Made by a program: the position numbers and the translations under genes
Notes under the pieces: generated by a model
What the model saw: the letters and a program-made list of their open reading frames with translations, nothing else
Database searches by the model: none
Told to the model about the DNA's origin: nothing
Assembly: GCF_001941845.1 (NCBI RefSeq)
Contig: NZ_CP018870.1
Span: forward strand, 186,001 to 250,000
Reading direction: 5' to 3'
Origin: Streptomyces sp. TN58
Lineage (GTDB): Bacteria; Actinomycetota; Actinomycetes; Streptomycetales; Streptomycetaceae
DNA length: 64,000 bases
Shown here: positions 35,971 through 44,519 of the stretch, in pieces
Numbering within the stretch: position 1 is the first letter of the stretch
Layout of the letters: each line of letters begins with the position of its first letter

Positions 35971-37443
35971 ATGACGACGGAGAAGGGCGGGGCCGCCCGG
36001 CACTTCCGGCTGGTGTGGCTCCTGGCGGCGCAGACCGCCCTGATGGTGCTTCTGGGCTTCTGGGTGACCCGTGTGGCGGTCGGCCATTGGCCGTTCACCC
36101 TGGAGGACCGCCTGGCGCAGGACCTGGCCGCGCATCGCAGCCCGGTCTGGAACGGCGCCACCGCGGTGCTGTCGCTGCTGGCCGGCACGGAGGGCATCGT
36201 CACAGTGACGTTGCTCTGCGTCGTCGGTCTGCTGGCGCTGCCGCCCGCCCCGCGCTGGGGGGAGGCCCTGTTCCTGGGGGCGTCGGTCGCCGTCCAGTCG
36301 GCGGTCTTCCTGGTCGTCACCTTCTTCGTGGAGCGGCCGCGGCCCGACGTTCCCCAGTTGGACGGGGCGCCGCCCACGTCGGGCTTCCCCTCAGGGCACG
36401 TCGGCGCGTCCGTCGCCCTGTACGGAGGGCTGGCGGCCATCGTGCTGAGCCGTGTGCGCGGACCGTGGCGGTACCCGGCGGCCGGGGTGCTGCTGCTCGT
36501 GCCGCCCGCGGTCGCGCTGTCCCGCGTGTACCGGGGCATGCACCATCCGTCCGACGTGCTGGGCGGTCTGCTCAACGGCGCCGCGGTGCTGCTCGTCCTG
36601 TGGTCCGCCGTGTCCGCCGGGGCCCAGCGCACCGCCGGTACCCGCAGCCTCGGTACGGTCGGTGCCGTCGGGGCGCTGCTCGCCCGGCATTCGGGGCCGG
36701 ACGCGGCGTTCGGCCGCAGGCTGGTCCTGGCGTCCACGGCCACGGCCGCGGTGTCGGTGCCGTTCGCCCTGGCCCTCGTACTCGTCGAGTCCCGCTGGCC
36801 ACCGCTGTACCGGCTCGACCGGGGCACCGCGGAGCGGCTGCACCGCACCGCGCTCGAACACCCCGCCTGGGTACGCGTCCTGGACTTCTTCACCGGCGTG
36901 GTGTGGGACCCGGTGACCATGCGGCTGCTGGTGGCGGGCCTGGTGGTGTGGCTTCTGACGCGGCGGGCGTGGCGGTTGGCGGCATGGGCCGGTGTCACGG
37001 CGGCGTCCGGGGCGGTGATCGGGTTCCTGGTCAAGAACGTGGTGGAGCGGGCCCGCCCGCACCTTCCGGAACCCGTCGCCCATGCGCCCGGCTTCTCCTT
37101 CCCCTCCGGGCATGCCATGACGGCTGTGACCTCGTGCGCCGTCCTGCTGCTGGTCCTGCTGCCCCTGGTGCCCCGCGCCTGGCGGCCGTTGCCCTGGGCG
37201 CTGGCGGCGGTGGCGGTGGTGGGGGTGGGCTACACCCGGGTCGCGCTGGGGGTGCACTGGGTGAGTGACGTCGTCGGGGGCTGGCTCCTCGGCCTCGCCG
37301 TGGTCACGGCGACCACCCTGGCCTTCGAGGCCTGGCGCGCCGACACCGGACGTCCGAGGACGGCGGTGAGCGAGGGCCTGGAGCCGGAGATCTCCGGCGC
37401 CGACGACCCCGAAGCCCTCCCCTCCGGCACGGCGCCGGAGTAG
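35971..37443 (+). CDS. Two-domain PAP2 membrane phosphatase
   Basis: This is a 490-residue integral membrane protein with two complete PAP2 (phosphatidic-acid/undecaprenyl-diphosphate phosphatase-like) units in tandem. Unit one has FVERPRPDVPQ, SGFPSGHVG and SRVYRGMHHPSDVLGG; unit two has VERARPHLPE, FSFPSGHAM and TRVALGVHWVSDVVGG. Each contains the KX6RP-like, PSGH and SRX5HX3D blocks, although the first Lys position is Val in both. About ten or more hydrophobic segments alternate with these blocks. Most family members have one unit, so this is an internal duplication or fusion. It would dephosphorylate lipid phosphates at the outer membrane face. The ATG at 35971 has only a weak AAGGGC binding site upstream. 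Confidence 0.9.
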   Translation: MTTEKGGAARHFRLVWLLAAQTALMVLLGFWVTRVAVGHWPFTLEDRLAQDLAAHRSPVWNGATAVLSLLAGTEGIVTVTLLCVVGLLALPPAPRWGEALFLGASVAVQSAVFLVVTFFVERPRPDVPQLDGAPPTSGFPSGHVGASVALYGGLAAIVLSRVRGPWRYPAAGVLLLVPPAVALSRVYRGMHHPSDVLGGLLNGAAVLLVLWSAVSAGAQRTAGTRSLGTVGAVGALLARHSGPDAAFGRRLVLASTATAAVSVPFALALVLVESRWPPLYRLDRGTAERLHRTALEHPAWVRVLDFFTGVVWDPVTMRLLVAGLVVWLLTRRAWRLAAWAGVTAASGAVIGFLVKNVVERARPHLPEPVAHAPGFSFPSGHAMTAVTSCAVLLLVLLPLVPRAWRPLPWALAAVAVVGVGYTRVALGVHWVSDVVGGWLLGLAVVTATTLAFEAWRADTGRPRTAVSEGLEPEISGADDPEALPSGTAPE

Positions 37444-37467
37444 TACGGCGCGGGGCGGTCTGCCGCG

Positions 37468-37968
37468 TCAGGCCGTCCTGGAGGTAACGGAGTCCGGGGA
37501 GGGCAGCCGCAGCGGCTTCGCGACCGCGGCGCAGAAGTCGGCGAGCCCCGTGGCCAGGGCGGCCCGGGAGGCTTCCGGCATCGCGGCCATCGCCTCGGCC
37601 AGCGCGGCCTCCCTGCGGGCGCGCAGGCGTTGGAGGTACGTCCGGCCCGCGGGTGTCAGCCCCAGCAGGACCTCACGGCGGTCCTCGGCCCCGGGGTGGC
37701 GTTCGAGGAAGCCCACGGCCTGCAGGCGGTCGCACAGCCGGGTGACCGACGGCGGTGCCGCGTCCAGCAGTCTGCCGAGGTCGCGCAGGTTCAGCCGGTC
37801 GTTCGCCTCGACGAGGAACAGCACCCGCGCCTGCGCGGAGGAGACGGGCGCGGAGCCGGCCGTGTCCCGGCCCCGCTCCCAGACCACTTCCAGCAGCTCG
37901 ATCAGTTCGCTCATCTCCGCGACCGCCGACACGGTCGGCCGCGCGGAGCCGATCGACCGCTGACTCAT
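37468..37968 (-). CDS. MarR-family transcriptional regulator
   Basis: This encodes 166 residues with a winged helix: SSAQARVLFLVEANDRLNLR, then LGRLLDAAPPSVTRLCDRLQ as the recognition region, and EDRREVLLGLTPAGRTYLQR as the wing. It is transcribed divergently from the SpoIIE-like gene at 38069 with 100 bases between starts. It shares the unusual PPSVTRLCDRL helix with the second MarR protein encoded at 39331-39858, so the two are probably paralogues. The ligand is unknown. Confidence 0.88.
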   Translation of the reverse strand: MSQRSIGSARPTVSAVAEMSELIELLEVVWERGRDTAGSAPVSSAQARVLFLVEANDRLNLRDLGRLLDAAPPSVTRLCDRLQAVGFLERHPGAEDRREVLLGLTPAGRTYLQRLRARREAALAEAMAAMPEASRAALATGLADFCAAVAKPLRLPSPDSVTSRTA

Positions 37969-38068
37969 GTGACACTCCCTACCGGACGTACGCGCAGCCG
38001 TTCCCGGCGGGACCGGCGGCTTCGTCGTCCACCATTTTGGCAGTTGCGAGAGAACAGGGTCGGGGCCG

Positions 38069-39283
38069 GTGACGACGGACGTACGCGGCGAAGGTACCGG
38101 GGGCGGCGGGAGCATCGAGCGGGCGCTGCGCGGGGCAGCCCCGCACGCGCTGTTCGAGGAGGTACGGGCCGTCCTGTGCCGCGACCACGGGGCGGCGGGG
38201 GCCGAACTGCTGATGGCGGACTACGCCTCGGCGCGGCTCCAGCCGGTCACGGCGCAGCCGTTCACCGCCGACTCGGTCTCGGCGTACAACAGCGCCGCGG
38301 GCCGGGCCTTCGGTGCGCAGGAGGCGCACGTGGTCCCCGTGGAGGGTGGTGTGACCGTGCACCTGCCGGTGACCGTGCGCGGGGACCGGCTCGGGGTCCT
38401 GAGTGTCCGTTACCCGTCCGGGGCGCCGGTCGGTGTGCACATCGGCCCGCTGCAGGACGTGGCCGACGCGCTGGCCCACGAGATCCTGGTCGCCGACCGC
38501 GACACCGACTTCTTCCTGCAGGCGCGCCGGGCCCAGAGGCTCACCCTGGCGGCGGAGATGCAGTGGCAGCTGCTGCCGGGGCGCTCGTGCTCCCGTCCCG
38601 AGTACGACCTCGGGGCCCAGCTGGAGCCCGCGTACGCCGTCTTCGGCGACAGCTTCGACTGGTCGGCCTCCGCCGACCATCTGACGCTGACCGTCAACAA
38701 CGGCATGGGCGAGGGCATCGACGCGGCGCTGCTGTCCAGCCTCGCCGTCAGTGCGCTGCGCAACGCGCGGCGGGCGGGCCTCGGCCTCGCGGACCAGGCG
38801 GCACTGGCGGACCAGGCGCTGTACGGCCAGCACCAGGGGCGGCTGCACCTGCCGATGCTGCTGCTCCGCTTCGACCTCGACACCGGCGAGGCCGAGGTCG
38901 TCGACGCCGGGTCGCCCCGGGTGTGGCGGCTGCGCGGGGGCACCCTGGAGCCGTTCGAGCTGGAGGCGCAGCTGCCGCTCGGCATGTTCGAGGACACCGT
39001 CTACACCTCCCAGCGCTTCCGGGTGCTGCCCGGGGACCGGCTGTTCTTCCTCAGTGACGGCGTCTACGGCGCCCTCTCCCCCGCCGGCGAGCCGTACGGC
39101 CTGCACGCCCTGACCCGGGCGGTCATGAACACGCGGCTGCTGCCGCCCTCGCAGGTGCCGCGGGCGCTGCTGGAGGACCTGCCGGGGCACCGGGGCGGCG
39201 TGGACGCCGCCGACGACGCGCTGGTGGTCTGCCTCGACTGGCACGGCCGGCCCGGTACCGGGGCCGGCGCGGGCACACCGTAG
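38069..39283 (+). CDS. SpoIIE-like phosphatase with altered metal-binding motif
   Basis: This encodes 404 residues. A GAF-like N-terminal half (ALFEEVRAVLCRDHGAAGAE, PVTVRGDRLGVLSVRYPSG) is followed by the linker RAQRLTLAAEMQWQLLPGRS and a SpoIIE/PP2C-like domain. In the catalytic part GDSFDW stands for the usual GGDWYD, and VNNGMGEGIDAALLSS stands where active enzymes have GDVxGHG, so one conserved Asp is Asn; the later FFLSDGVYG and DDALVVCLDW keep their acidic residues. It may be a weak enzyme or a pseudophosphatase that sequesters STAS proteins. The GTG start follows GAGAGAACAGG. It is divergent from a MarR gene. Confidence 0.85.
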   Translation: MTTDVRGEGTGGGGSIERALRGAAPHALFEEVRAVLCRDHGAAGAELLMADYASARLQPVTAQPFTADSVSAYNSAAGRAFGAQEAHVVPVEGGVTVHLPVTVRGDRLGVLSVRYPSGAPVGVHIGPLQDVADALAHEILVADRDTDFFLQARRAQRLTLAAEMQWQLLPGRSCSRPEYDLGAQLEPAYAVFGDSFDWSASADHLTLTVNNGMGEGIDAALLSSLAVSALRNARRAGLGLADQAALADQALYGQHQGRLHLPMLLLRFDLDTGEAEVVDAGSPRVWRLRGGTLEPFELEAQLPLGMFEDTVYTSQRFRVLPGDRLFFLSDGVYGALSPAGEPYGLHALTRAVMNTRLLPPSQVPRALLEDLPGHRGGVDAADDALVVCLDWHGRPGTGAGAGTP

Positions 39284-39330
39284 CGGTCGGTGCCGGGCCC
39301 CGCGGCGCGGGACGGTGGCACAGTGGTGGC

Positions 39331-39858
39331 ATGCCCCGTCCCGGCCGCCCCGGCGCCCACGAGGACCCGGCCGCGGCACTCGCCGCCGCGGCGGATGTCC
39401 TCGCTGTGCTGCATGCCAGAGGCCAGGACGGTGTGTCACCGGCGGTGTCACCGTCGCAGCTGCGGGCGCTGCTCGCCGTGGAGGGTGCAGAGGGAGCCAA
39501 TCTGCGGACCCTGGGCGATGTGCTCGGATCCCGTCCGCCTTCGGTCACCCGCCTCTGCGACCGGCTGGAGGCCATGGGGCTGCTGACTCGTTCGCCCCAT
39601 CCGTCCCGGCGGCGCGAGGTGGAGGTGCGGCTCACGCCGCGGGGGCGCGCGGTGCTGGACGAGCGGCGGGCCCTGCGGATGCGGGAGTTGTCGGCGGTGC
39701 TCGGGCGGATGGCACCCGAGGCGGTGGAGTCACTGGTGGCGGGCCTGGCGGCGTTCCGCGAGGCAGCGGCTGCCGCCCGTCCGGCCGGGCCGCCGTACAC
39801 GGACGCCGGCCCCTCCTCCGCGGTGCAGCGCCCGGGCACCGTGCCAGGCGGGGCCTGA
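39331..39858 (+). CDS. MarR-family transcriptional regulator
   Basis: This encodes 175 residues with a winged helix (VSPSQLRALLAVEGAEGANL, DVLGSRPPSVTRLCDRLEA, SRRREVEVRLTPRGRAVLDE) and a Pro/Ala-rich C-terminal tail. Its recognition helix is almost the same as that of the MarR protein encoded at 37468-37968. It sits 47 bases after the SpoIIE-like gene on the same strand and upstream of two short palindromes that lead into the RR-phosphatase/kinase operon, which it may control. Confidence 0.85.
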   Translation: MPRPGRPGAHEDPAAALAAAADVLAVLHARGQDGVSPAVSPSQLRALLAVEGAEGANLRTLGDVLGSRPPSVTRLCDRLEAMGLLTRSPHPSRRREVEVRLTPRGRAVLDERRALRMRELSAVLGRMAPEAVESLVAGLAAFREAAAAARPAGPPYTDAGPSSAVQRPGTVPGGA

Positions 39859-39921
39859 CAGGCGGGGCGCGACGGCCGCTCCCGATTCCGGGGATGGTCG
39901 CCGGTGGGTCGGCAAAGATGG

Positions 39922-39960
39922 CACACTCATTGAGTGTGTGAAATATTGCCTGACGGCAAT
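39922..39960. promoter_or_regulatory. Two adjacent inverted repeats upstream of the RR-phosphatase operon
   Basis: CACACTC-ATT-GAGTGTG (39922-39938) and ATTGCC-TGAC-GGCAAT (39945-39960) are perfect palindromes in a locally AT-richer patch about 80-120 bases before the operon start. Their position downstream of a MarR gene suggests operators; that link is inference. Confidence 0.45.
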
Positions 39961-40040
39961 GATCATTCCTGCTGGTCCGACGCAACCCGGCGTCCGTGGG
40001 GCGTCCGCCGCCCGAGATCCGAAGGGACAGACGCGACGCC

Positions 40041-41333
40041 ATGGCGAGCATTCCCGGCCTGGGGGCCCAGCGCCCGGCCGCCCGGCCACCGCAGCATCCG
40101 GTCGTCCGGCCCCGGCAGGCGTCCTCCGCCACGCCGGACGACTCGCTGGCCCTGTGGAACGGCGTACCACCGTACGTCCTGCTCATCGAGGACGACGAGG
40201 GCGACGCCCTGCTCGTCGAGGAACTCGTGGAGGACAGCGGGATCGAGGTCCGCCTCGGCCGGGCCCGCTCCCTCGACGACGCCCTGCACCTGCTGCGGGC
40301 CGAGGCCCCCGAGTGCGTCCTGCTGGACCTGCACCTGCCCGACGCCCAGGGCCTGGAGGGGCTGAGGAGGGTCCTGGACGTGTCCGCCGAGGCCGCGGTC
40401 GTCGTCCTGACGGGCCTGTCGGAGGAGCGGGCGGGACTGACCGCCGTCACGGCCGGCGCCCAGGACTACCTGGTCAAGGGGCGTGTGGAGCCCGACGTCT
40501 TCATGCGGGCGATCCGCTACGCGATCCAGCGCAAGCGCACCGAGCTGGCGGCCGTCGCCCTCCAGGCGGGCAAGCTGCGCGCCGAGGAGAACGCGCGCCT
40601 CGAACGCGGCCTGCTCCCGACGCCGCTGCTCCTCGACGACGCACCCGACGCCGTCTCCGTCTGCGCCCGCTACCACCCCGGACGTGCCCAGACGCTGCTC
40701 GGCGGGGACTTCTACGACGTCGTCCAGACCCCCGACGGAGCCACGCACGCGGTCGTCGGCGACGTGTCGGGTCACGGCCCCAGCGAGGCGGCCCTGGGTG
40801 TGTGCCTCCGCGTGGCCTGGCGGTCCTTCGTCATGGCGGGCGCCCGCGGCGCCGAACTCCTCGGCCTTCTGGAGCGGATCCTGCTGGCGGAGCGCTCCGG
40901 CCCGGAGATCTTCGCCACCCTCGTCTCCCTCACCCGTCCCGCCGGCACCCGTACGGTCTCCGTGCAGCGCGCCGGCCACCCCGGTTTCCTGGTCCGCTCC
41001 GCGGCCGGGGTGGAGCTGCGCACCGTACCGGGCGGGCCCGCGCTGGGCATCCTGCCCGGCTGGGGCGCCGGATGGCCCGTGAAGGAGGTGGCGGTGGAGG
41101 CGGGGGGCGCCGTGATGCTCTTCACGGACGGCCTGATCGAGGGGCGCACCGGCCCCGGCTCCGACCGCCTCGACGAGACGGGCCTCCTGGAGATCGCCCG
41201 CAAGCACGCCGACCTGCCCGCGGAACCGTTCGTCGACACGCTGATCCAGACGGCGCAGGGCCTCGCCGCGGACTGGGGCGGCCTGGCCGACGACGTCGCC
41301 GTCCTCCACCTGGAATGGAACTCCCCCACGTGA
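40041..41333 (+). CDS. Response regulator fused to SpoIIE phosphatase
   Basis: This encodes 430 residues. The receiver (about residues 45-165) has the acidic pair in LLIEDDEGDALL, the phosphoacceptor Asp in CVLLDLHLPDAQG, the Thr in VVLTGLSEER and the Lys in DYLVKGRV. A coiled linker (RKRTELAAVALQAGKLRAEE) leads to a complete SpoIIE domain: LGGDFYDVV, VVGDVSGHGPSEAAL, VMLFTDGLIEGRTG and ADDVAVLHLEW. Phosphorylation should switch the phosphatase on STAS proteins, as in RsbU/RssB-type regulators. Its stop overlaps the GTG of the histidine kinase by four bases, so the kinase is the likely phosphodonor. Confidence 0.9.
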   Translation: MASIPGLGAQRPAARPPQHPVVRPRQASSATPDDSLALWNGVPPYVLLIEDDEGDALLVEELVEDSGIEVRLGRARSLDDALHLLRAEAPECVLLDLHLPDAQGLEGLRRVLDVSAEAAVVVLTGLSEERAGLTAVTAGAQDYLVKGRVEPDVFMRAIRYAIQRKRTELAAVALQAGKLRAEENARLERGLLPTPLLLDDAPDAVSVCARYHPGRAQTLLGGDFYDVVQTPDGATHAVVGDVSGHGPSEAALGVCLRVAWRSFVMAGARGAELLGLLERILLAERSGPEIFATLVSLTRPAGTRTVSVQRAGHPGFLVRSAAGVELRTVPGGPALGILPGWGAGWPVKEVAVEAGGAVMLFTDGLIEGRTGPGSDRLDETGLLEIARKHADLPAEPFVDTLIQTAQGLAADWGGLADDVAVLHLEWNSPT

Positions 41334-43039
41334 CCTCCCCCATACCGTCTCCCGAGACGGCTCCCCAGCAGGCCCCGGTCCGCCATGGAGTGAGCCTGCG
41401 GGTCTGGCTGACCGCCGTGCTGGCGGCGCTCGCCCTCATGGTCGTCGGCACGGGCGCGCTCGGCGCGGCCCTGCTGTCCCACACCACGACGGCCGGCAAC
41501 CGGCTCGTCGACGGCATCCTGCCCGCCCAGCGGGACGCCCTGCGGCTGGAGACGGCCCTGCTGGACCAGGAGACCGGGGTCCGCGGCTATCTGCTGGCCG
41601 ACGAGCCGGCCCTGCTGGAACCGTACGAACGCGGGCTGGCCGACGAGGCCGCGGCCGCCCAGCGCCTGGCGGCGGTCCTCTCCGCCGACATCGGCGACGA
41701 CGGCGTACGTGAGGACCTGGCGGCCGTGCGGGAGGCGGCCCGGGCCTGGCGCGAGCAGTTCGCGGCTCCCGCCGTCGCCTCCGTGCAGAACGGCACGCCC
41801 CCGCCGTCGCTGCAGGCCGGCAAGGACCGCTTCGACGAGGTCCGTCGGCGGATCGCCGCCCAGCAGGCACGTCTGGACCGCATCCAGGCCGACGCCCGCG
41901 CCACCTTCGGCGACGCGCGCTCAGAGCGCGACCACATCCTGCTGGCGGTCGGCGTGGCCTTCCTACTGGCCGGCGCGGCGCTCGCCGTGCTGCTCCACGT
42001 GGGCGTGCTCCGGCCGCTGGCCGTGGTGCGCACCGCCTCCCGGCGTGTCGCGGACGGGGCCTTCGAGGAGGAGATACCCCTGCGCGGCCCCTCCGACCTG
42101 CGCGCCCTGGCGGAGGCCGTGGAGGCCATGCGGCACCGGACCGTGGCCGAGCTGAAGGCATCGCGGCGCAATGCCGAGCGGCTCGACCGCACGGCCGCCG
42201 AACTGGATGCGCAGGCGGTGGAGCTGCGCCGCTCCAACGCGGAGCTGGAGCAGTTCGCGTACGTGGCCTCGCACGACCTCCAGGAGCCGCTGCGCAAGGT
42301 GGCGTCCTTCTGCCAGCTGCTGGAGAAGCGGTACGGGGACCAGCTCGACGAGCGCGGCGCCCAGTACATCGGCTTCGCCGTCGACGGCGCCAAGAGGATG
42401 CAGGTGCTCATCAACGACCTGTTGACCTTCTCCCGGGTGGGCCGGGTCCAGGACGCGCGCGAGAGGGTCGGGCTGGACGGCACGCTGGACCGGGCACTGC
42501 GGAACCTGGCCGCCGCCGTGGAGGAGAGCGGCGCGGAGATCACCCGGCCCGAGCGGCTGCCGGAGGTGGTGGGCGACCCGACGCTCCTGACGATGCTGTG
42601 GCAGAACCTGGTGGGCAACGCGGTCAAGTTCCGTTCGCCGGAGCGTGCTCCGCGCGTCGAGGTGGCCGTGGCCGACGGCCCCGAGGCGGAGGCGGGCTTC
42701 CACACCTTCACCGTGACCGACAACGGCATCGGCGTACCGGCCGAGTTCGCCGAGAAGGTGTTCGTCATCTTCCAGCGGCTGCACGGCCGGGAGGTCTACG
42801 GCGGCACCGGGATCGGCCTCTCGCTCTGCAAGAAGATCGTCGAGCACGCCGGCGGACGCATCCGGATCGACACCGGGCACCGGGACGGCACCCGGATCGT
42901 CTTCACCCTGCCCGTCGCCAGTGCCGCCACCGCCGACACCGGCGCGGTCACCGCCTCCGCCCCCGCCACAGCCACCGCCGAGACCGGCGCCGATGCCGGG
43001 CCGCACGCTCCCGTACCCACCGAAGGAAGCCCACGATGA
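41330..43039 (+). CDS. CHASE3-HAMP sensor histidine kinase
   Basis: This is a membrane sensor kinase of about 569 residues. A first helix (VWLTAVLAALALMVVGTGAL) is followed by an extracytoplasmic CHASE3-like helical domain (LLDQETGVRGYLLADEPALL), a second helix (ILLAVGVAFLLAGAALAVLL), HAMP (LRPLAVVRTASRRVADGAFE), a coiled coil, HisKA with the phospho-His in YVASHDLQEPLRKVASF, and HATPase_c (MLWQNLVGNAVKFR, VTDNGIGVPAEFAEKVFVIF, GTGIGLSLCKKIVEHAGG). The phytochrome-like DLQEPL box is typical of kinases paired with stand-alone receivers. The GTG overlaps the preceding stop, and the ATG at 41315 is an alternative start. The gene ends overlapping the next response regulator. Confidence 0.9.
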   Translation: MTSPIPSPETAPQQAPVRHGVSLRVWLTAVLAALALMVVGTGALGAALLSHTTTAGNRLVDGILPAQRDALRLETALLDQETGVRGYLLADEPALLEPYERGLADEAAAAQRLAAVLSADIGDDGVREDLAAVREAARAWREQFAAPAVASVQNGTPPPSLQAGKDRFDEVRRRIAAQQARLDRIQADARATFGDARSERDHILLAVGVAFLLAGAALAVLLHVGVLRPLAVVRTASRRVADGAFEEEIPLRGPSDLRALAEAVEAMRHRTVAELKASRRNAERLDRTAAELDAQAVELRRSNAELEQFAYVASHDLQEPLRKVASFCQLLEKRYGDQLDERGAQYIGFAVDGAKRMQVLINDLLTFSRVGRVQDARERVGLDGTLDRALRNLAAAVEESGAEITRPERLPEVVGDPTLLTMLWQNLVGNAVKFRSPERAPRVEVAVADGPEAEAGFHTFTVTDNGIGVPAEFAEKVFVIFQRLHGREVYGGTGIGLSLCKKIVEHAGGRIRIDTGHRDGTRIVFTLPVASAATADTGAVTASAPATATAETGADAGPHAPVPTEGSPR

Positions 43040-43494
43040 GCACTGCCGCAGACCGGCCCCAGGCCACCCCCGCCGAAGTCCTGCTGGTCGAGGACGACGC
43101 GGGCGACGAGCTGATGACCCGCGAGGCCTTCGAGGACAACAAGATCGGGAACGTGCTGCACGTGGTGCGGGACGGCCTGGAGGCCCTGGACTTCCTGTAC
43201 CGCCGCGGCGAGCACGCCCACGCCCCGCGCCCCGATCTGATCCTGCTCGACCTGAACCTGCCCAAGTACGACGGACGGCAGGTCCTCGAACAGATCAAGA
43301 CCGACCCGGAGCTGAGCCACATCCCCGTGGTCGTGCTCACCACCTCGGCGGCCGAGGAGGACATCCTGCGCAGCTACAAGCTGCACGCCAACGCCTACGT
43401 GACGAAGCCGGTCGACCTCGACCAGTTCATCAGGGCGATCCAGCAGATCGACGACTTCTTCGTCACCGTGGTCAAGCTCCCCCGGGCCCGATGA
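43036..43494 (+). CDS. Single-domain response regulator (Rcp1-like)
   Basis: This is a 152-residue receiver with no output domain: VLLVEDDAGDELMTREAFED, phosphoacceptor Asp in LILLDLNLPKYDGRQVLEQI, Ser/Thr in VVVLTTSAAEEDIL, and Lys in YVTKPVDLDQFIRAIQQ. The long DGLEALDFLYRRGEHAHAPR insert is characteristic of receivers that pair with phytochrome-like kinases. The ATG overlaps the kinase stop (ATGA) and GAAGGAAG lies upstream, so it is the third gene of a tightly coupled operon. It probably shuttles or drains phosphate between kinase and RR-phosphatase. Confidence 0.92.
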   Translation: MSTAADRPQATPAEVLLVEDDAGDELMTREAFEDNKIGNVLHVVRDGLEALDFLYRRGEHAHAPRPDLILLDLNLPKYDGRQVLEQIKTDPELSHIPVVVLTTSAAEEDILRSYKLHANAYVTKPVDLDQFIRAIQQIDDFFVTVVKLPRAR

Positions 43495-43564
43495 GGCCGA
43501 CGGCCGGCCGGGGAGGGGACGCAGTGGTTCGGGAATGTGAACGGGAAATGTGGGGAAGACGGAC

Positions 43565-43936
43565 GTGAGCAGCATGGACAGGCACGACGCCGGGGCACGC
43601 AGCCGCGTGGAGACCCGCTCCCACGGGGACGTCCGCGTCGTCGTGATGGCGGGTGAGTTCGACATGGACAACGTGGCCGACCTGCGGACCGCGATGGATC
43701 CCGCGGCACCCGGCGTGGCCCGGTTCGTCCTGGACGTCGCCGGGGTGACCTTCGCGGACTCGACGGCGCTCAGCGTCCTGCTGCAGCCCGCGCTGGACCG
43801 GCCGGTGGTCCTGGCGGGTACCGTCCCGGGCCGGCTGGCCCGGCTGCTGGAGCTGACCGGTGCCGAGCTGGCCTTCGCCACCGCGCCCAGCGTGGCCGAG
43901 GGCATGACCATGGCCGTCCCGCCGCGGAAGGTCTGA
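43565..43936 (+). CDS. STAS-domain anti-sigma factor antagonist
   Basis: This is a 123-residue STAS protein: RVVVMAGEFDMDNVADLRTA, then FVLDVAGVTFADSTALSVLL with Ser/Thr in the DST motif. The GTG at 43565 is chosen because GGGAAG lies six bases upstream; the GTG at 43550 would add five residues. It is followed 24 bases later by a HATPase gene, repeating the STAS-HATPase order seen at 34991-35841, and stands 70 bases after the two-component operon, so the RR-phosphatase may act on it. Confidence 0.86.
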   Translation: MSSMDRHDAGARSRVETRSHGDVRVVVMAGEFDMDNVADLRTAMDPAAPGVARFVLDVAGVTFADSTALSVLLQPALDRPVVLAGTVPGRLARLLELTGAELAFATAPSVAEGMTMAVPPRKV

Positions 43937-43960
43937 AGGCGTTCCCCGAGGAGGTGGACG

Positions 43961-44425
43961 GTGCTGTACCACGCCGAGACGAGCGGCATCGACGTCGGGA
44001 CGGGCCCGTGCGGACCGCGGACCGCCATGCAGGCACGTGACCGCGTACGGGCCCTCCTGGAGTCCTCCGGGGTCGTGCGGGCGGGGGGCAGCGCCGGCGG
44101 GGAGGCGGTGCTCACCGACGCGCTGCTGGTGACCTCGGAGCTGGTCACGAACGCCATCCGGCACGGCGGCGGGCTGCTCGGCTTCGACGCCTCCCTGTGC
44201 GCGGGCGGGGCGAGCCTGCGGATCGCCGTCAGCGACGCCACCCGTATCGCTCCCCCGAACCCGCCCGCCCGTACCGCGGGGGCGGCGTCGGGCCAGGGCG
44301 GCTTCGGATGGCCGCTGGTCCACAGCCTCACGCGGAGCGTGACGATCACCCCGGACGCGCGCGGCGGCAAACGCATCGAGGTCGTCGTCCCCCTCGAACG
44401 CGCGGCGGATCCCCGACGGTTTTGA
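43961..44425 (+). CDS. HATPase (RsbW-like) anti-sigma/regulatory kinase
   Basis: This is a 154-residue GHKL domain protein with DALLVTSELVTNAIRHGGG as N box and QGGFGWPLVHSLTRSVTITP as lid region, nearly the same words as in the protein encoded at 35401-35841. The N-terminal 20 residues and the Gly/Ala insert near residue 50 differ. GAGGAGG precedes the GTG start. As the partner of the adjacent STAS protein it should phosphorylate it and bind a sigma factor or another target; no sigma gene lies nearby. Confidence 0.86.
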   Translation: MLYHAETSGIDVGTGPCGPRTAMQARDRVRALLESSGVVRAGGSAGGEAVLTDALLVTSELVTNAIRHGGGLLGFDASLCAGGASLRIAVSDATRIAPPNPPARTAGAASGQGGFGWPLVHSLTRSVTITPDARGGKRIEVVVPLERAADPRRF

Positions 44426-44519
44426 GCCCCCCACCGGTTTGAGCCCTGGGTTTTCGGCCATACGGGCGTCGAACAGGCTTCGGCGTCCGCGGGGTGCCGG
44501 GGCGGGAGGGGGAACCGGC

